NCBI GenBank assembly: GCA_001483205.1
Contig: JPPB01000316.1
Coordinates: 1 to 8,111, forward strand
Direction: 5' to 3'
Origin: an alpha proteobacterium 3107
Lineage (GTDB): Bacteria; Pseudomonadota; Alphaproteobacteria; Rhodobacterales; Rhodobacteraceae
Length of the DNA stretch: 8,111 nucleotides
How positions within the stretch are numbered: position 1 is the first letter of the stretch; every line of letters begins with the position of its first letter. The translations under genes were made by a program, and so were the position numbers. Positions 5,927 to 8,111 of the stretch are shown here, in pieces. A model generated the notes under the pieces. It was not told the origin of the DNA and did not search any database. It was given only the letters and a program-made list of their open reading frames with translations.

Positions 5927-5964
5927 CTTCAGCCATTTCATCCGGTGTCGCCCCGACGCCCGTG

Positions 5965-6663
5965 CTACTCAGCATTGGCAGAGCCGACATCAATACTGAC
6001 CCCCGGCCCCATGGTCGAACTCAGCGCGATCTTCTTCAGATAGGCCCCCTTCGCCCCCGGCGGTTTCGCACGGGCCACGGCGGACACGAACGCGCGCACA
6101 TTCTCGACCAGTTGCGTCTCGGCAAAAGAGACCTTGCCGACGCCTGCATGAACAACCCCTGCCTTCTCGACCCGGAACTGCACCTCACCGCCCTTGGCGG
6201 CCTCCACAGCCCCCTTCACATCCATCGTCACCGTGCCGACCTTCGGGTTCGGCATCAGGTTGCGCGGGCCGAGTATCTTGCCCAGACGACCGACAACCGG
6301 CATCATGTCCGGGGTGGCGATGCAGCGCTCGAACTCTATCTTACCGCTTTGGACGGTTTCCATCAGGTCTTCCGCGCCCACAATATCGGCCCCGGCGTCC
6401 CGCGCCTCATCAGCCTTAGGGCCACGGGCGAACACGGCGACACGAACCGTCTTGCCGGTGCCGTTGGGCAGCGAGACCCTGCCGCGCACCATCTGATCGG
6501 CATGGCGCGGGTCAACCCCCAGATTCATTGCAATCTCGACGGTTTCATCGAATTTCGCGCTGGCATTGTCCTTGACCAGCGCCACCGCCGCCTCGACACT
6601 CAGCCCGGTCTGGCCTGCGAAAACCTCGCGGGCGGCGCGGGTGCGTTTTCCGATCCTTGCCAT
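5965..6663 (-). CDS. rplA: 50S ribosomal protein L1
   Basis: Large-subunit protein that forms the mobile L1 stalk by the E site and, in E. coli, represses its own operon by binding the rplK leader mRNA. The 232 aa are full length for bacterial L1. The signature stretch [18 protein letters not shown] (127-144) is intact. Domain I is made of the N- and C-terminal parts, and domain II spans about 68-159. The start follows the rplK stop after one base (TAAGATG), and the ribosome site GAGG lies in the last rplK codons, 9 bases before the ATG, so translation is probably coupled. It is followed by a strong terminator, not by rplJ-rplL as in most bacteria. Confidence 0.98.
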   Translation of the reverse strand: MARIGKRTRAAREVFAGQTGLSVEAAVALVKDNASAKFDETVEIAMNLGVDPRHADQMVRGRVSLPNGTGKTVRVAVFARGPKADEARDAGADIVGAEDLMETVQSGKIEFERCIATPDMMPVVGRLGKILGPRNLMPNPKVGTVTMDVKGAVEAAKGGEVQFRVEKAGVVHAGVGKVSFAETQLVENVRAFVSAVARAKPPGAKGAYLKKIALSSTMGPGVSIDVGSANAE

Positions 6664-6664
6664 C

Positions 6665-7114
6665 TTATTTCACCTCGATGCCCATGGACCGCGCAGAGCC
6701 GAGAATGATCTTCATCGCCCCCTCAACGCTGGTCGCATTCAAATCCTTCATCTTCGCCTCGGCGATCTCGCGCACCTGCTTCATGCTGACGGTGGCGATG
6801 GTTTCCCGGCCCGGGCTGGTTGCGCCGCTGATCCGGTTTTTCGGGCCTTTGGGTTTTATCCCGGCGGCCTTTTTCAGGTAATAGGACGCAGGCGGCGTCT
6901 TGATGTCCATGGTGAAGGACTTGTCGGCGTAATAGGTGATAGCGGTCGGGCAGGGCGCGCCCGGCTCCATATCCTGGGTCCTGGCATTGAACGCCTTGCA
7001 GAATTCCATGATGTTGATGCCGCGCTGCCCCAGGGCGGGGCCAACGGGCGGTGACGGGTTGGCTTGCCCCGCCGGAACCTGCAATTTCATCTTGCCGGCG
7101 ATTTTCTTGGCCAT
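6665..7114 (-). CDS. rplK: 50S ribosomal protein L11
   Basis: Large-subunit protein of the GTPase-associated centre that binds 23S rRNA helices 43/44 and is the site of thiostrepton action and of RelA-linked signalling. The 149 aa begin [16 protein letters not shown]. The proline-rich N-domain [25 protein letters not shown] (19-43) is intact and the rRNA-binding C-domain ends [13 protein letters not shown]. It is about seven residues longer than E. coli L11, through an insert around residues 90-105 ([15 protein letters not shown]) which I recall as common in Rhodobacteraceae. The start at 7114 has AAGGAG 7 bases upstream. Longer in-frame starts reach into the leader and do not look like protein. 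It lies 106 bases from nusG. Confidence 0.97.
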   Translation of the reverse strand: MAKKIAGKMKLQVPAGQANPSPPVGPALGQRGINIMEFCKAFNARTQDMEPGAPCPTAITYYADKSFTMDIKTPPASYYLKKAAGIKPKGPKNRISGATSPGRETIATVSMKQVREIAEAKMKDLNATSVEGAMKIILGSARSMGIEVK

Positions 7115-7175
7115 CCGGCCTCTCCTTCTTTCAACACCCGGCTGACGCGACAGCGGGCTTTGGGTTGCGTGGTGC

Positions 7176-7201
7176 GGTCTGACGGGCGCGCCCGCCGGAC
7201 C
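7176..7201 (-). promoter_or_regulatory. GC-rich hairpin in the nusG-rplK gap
   Basis: The perfect palindrome CGGGCGCGCCCG (7183-7194) is flanked by GGTC (7176-7179) and GACC (7198-7201), which can extend the stem with small internal mismatches. It ends 61 bases upstream of the rplK ATG and has no T-run on either side, so it is not a classical terminator. It could be part of the rplK leader fold, where L1 feedback acts in other bacteria, but I cannot identify an L1 site. Confidence 0.35.
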
Positions 7202-7220
7202 TCCCACGGGGGGATGCAGG

Positions 7221-7754
7221 TCAGAACTGTTTCGAGACCTGCGTGTATTCCAGTTCGACCGGGGTCGCCCGGCCAAAGATCGACACCGTGACTTTCAGGC
7301 GCTGGCTGTCGTCGTCCACTTCCTCGACCATGCCGCCGAACCCCTCGAACGGTCCGTCGGTGACGCTGACCTTTTCGCCCACCTCAAAGTGGATGAGTGT
7401 GCGCGGCGCTTCCTCGCCTTCCTGAACGCGGTTGAGGATCTGGTTCACCTCGGCGTCCTGCATCGGCATCGGTCGCCCCTGAGTGCCCAGAAACCCGGTA
7501 ACCCGGTTGATCGAGTTGATCAGGTGATAGCCCCGGTCGGTCATTTCCATCCGCACCAGAACATATCCCGGCATAAAGCGGCGTTCCGCAGTCACCTTTT
7601 TGCCGCGGCGCACCTCGATCACTTCTTCGGTCGGCACCAGCACTTCGTCGATCTCGTCGTCGAGACCGGCGTCTGCCGCGGCGTGTCTGATCTGCTCGGC
7701 GATTTTCTTCTCGAAATTCGAGAGCACGCTCACAGAATACCACCGTTTCGCCAT
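7221..7754 (-). CDS. nusG: Transcription elongation/antitermination factor NusG
   Basis: Binds the RNA polymerase clamp, tunes pausing, and links polymerase to Rho or, through ribosomal protein S10, to the leading ribosome. With the start [10 protein letters not shown] at 7754 the protein is 177 aa, the normal size. The NGN domain (about 4-105) has [14 protein letters not shown] and RVTGFLG, and the C-terminal KOW motif is in [22 protein letters not shown] (125-146). I prefer this start over an ATG seven codons upstream (7775) because the family starts at MAKRWY and AAGG lies 8 bases before it, while the upstream ATG has no ribosome site. It opens the nusG-rplK-rplA run. Its usual partner secE is not found upstream within the window. 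Confidence 0.96.
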   Translation of the reverse strand: MAKRWYSVSVLSNFEKKIAEQIRHAAADAGLDDEIDEVLVPTEEVIEVRRGKKVTAERRFMPGYVLVRMEMTDRGYHLINSINRVTGFLGTQGRPMPMQDAEVNQILNRVQEGEEAPRTLIHFEVGEKVSVTDGPFEGFGGMVEEVDDDSQRLKVTVSIFGRATPVELEYTQVSKQF

Positions 7755-7973
7755 CGTTCGCGCCTTATCCTGCATGGGCCGGGGCCCGGATGTCGTCAGT
7801 TTGTTCCGGGCGGCCTGTTCCGGGCGGCAGAGCCACCGGGCCGGAAACGAAAACAGCGCGCAATCCGAATCGATGCACGCCTGCCCGGAAACATCCGGCC
7901 CGCTCTACTTCCGAACTGCGGGGGATTCAAGAGAATGCGCTTCAGTTTGTGCGTATATGGCCTGAGCATTGTA

Positions 7974-7995
7974 AAGTGACCTCTGCATAATAGCG
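7974..7995 (+). repeat. Copy of shared AAGACCTYTG element (nusG leader)
   Basis: Plus-strand AAGTGACCTCTGCATAATAGCG. It aligns with the fabG-leader copy (minus strand, 5858-5877) with a two-base insertion after AAG and two substitutions. It points away from nusG, whereas the fabG copy points towards its gene. Confidence 0.55.
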
Positions 7996-8015
7996 CGTCA
8001 GTGGCCAACCCGTCC

Positions 8016-8034
8016 GCCCGGCGGAACGCCGGGC
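8016..8034. repeat. GC-rich hairpin 1 upstream of nusG
   Basis: GCCCGGCG, loop GAA, CGCCGGGC is a perfect 8-base-pair inverted repeat. There is no T-run on either side. With the next hairpin it may be part of a dispersed intergenic repeat. Confidence 0.5.
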
Positions 8035-8066
8035 AGCGCCTGCTTGGGCTCCGCCCGTTCGGCCCT

Positions 8067-8089
8067 GAAACGGTCCACCGGACCGTTTC
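8067..8089. repeat. Hairpin 2 upstream of nusG
   Basis: GAAACGGTCC, loop ACC, GGACCGTTTC is a perfect 10-base-pair inverted repeat. Flanking GCCCGT (8053-8058) and ACGGGC (8094-8099) can form an outer stem. No T-run follows in either direction, which argues against a simple terminator. Confidence 0.55.
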
Positions 8090-8111
8090 CGAGACGGGCC
8101 TCACCCCCCGG

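Larger units (their letters stand above)
7755..8111. other. Gene-free region upstream of nusG
   Basis: I find no credible gene in these 357 bases on either strand. In particular there is no secE (short, one membrane span) and no tRNA-Trp, which often stand here. It holds a 14-base-period duplication of TGTTCCGGGCGGC (7802-7828), an AT-richer patch at about 7940-8000 that probably carries the nusG promoter, one copy of the shared repeat element, and two strong hairpins (8016-8034 and 8067-8089). In the patch the minus strand has TTTACA followed by TATACG, but with only 12 bases between, so I do not call a promoter. Confidence 0.6.

Noticed and set aside
5684..5941. 85-codon minus-strand frame between rplA and fabG
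   Set aside because: It includes the stem of the rplA terminator and the repeat elements, overlaps the fabG start, has no good ribosome site and has no family resemblance.
4981..6708. Open frame of 575 codons on the plus strand across fabG, its leader and rplA
   Set aside because: It runs opposite two certain genes and through a terminator, with low-complexity shadow composition. Its length reflects GC-rich codon positions, not coding.
7802..7828. TGTTCCGGGCGGC twice with a 14-base period
   Set aside because: Only two copies of a GC-rich 13-mer. It is too little to call a tandem-repeat array or operator pair, so it is noted only in the region entry.
7796..8104. 102-codon minus-strand frame upstream of nusG, checked as a possible secE
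   Set aside because: It has no hydrophobic span, is rich in Arg/Pro, and runs through two perfect hairpins, so it reads as intergenic DNA.

Overview
The window looks like chromosomal DNA from a high-GC alphaproteobacterium, most probably Rhodobacterales. The basis is the sequence style of NusG, L11, L1, ACP and FabF, a 149-residue L11 with the short insertion I associate with that group, and a long MltG. This placement is by recognition, not by a search.

Layout. Bases 1-950 are an accessory-looking stretch. It holds a possible gene start running off the left edge (minus strand), a 37-codon single-membrane-span ORF (213-326, plus), and an 87-codon orphan gene (522-785, plus). The orphan has its own sigma70-like promoter, a leader hairpin and a terminator-like hairpin. 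From 1011 to 7754 every recognised gene is on the minus strand. In transcription order they are nusG, rplK, rplA, a strong intrinsic terminator, fabG, acpP (with its own promoter and terminator), a divergent HisA-like TIM barrel gene, fabF and mltG. The right end (7755-8111) is a gene-free leader upstream of nusG containing GC-rich hairpins and short repeats.

How the genes work together. NusG, L11 and L1 form the conserved transcription/translation block. FabG, ACP and FabF are the reductase, carrier and condensing enzyme of type II fatty-acid synthesis. MltG, whose start codon overlaps the fabF stop, cuts nascent peptidoglycan at the membrane, so membrane and wall synthesis share a transcript. 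The HisA-like gene is the outsider. It keeps the HisA fold signatures but has Glu where HisA has its first catalytic Asp, altered phosphate-loop glycines and a loop insertion.

Most of the window is housekeeping. I found no defence system, CRISPR array, transposase or prophage gene. The points most worth following are the HisA-like protein, the absence of rplJ/rplL, secE and fabD from their usual neighbouring positions, a roughly 20-base element shared by the fabG and nusG leaders, and the two small left-end genes.
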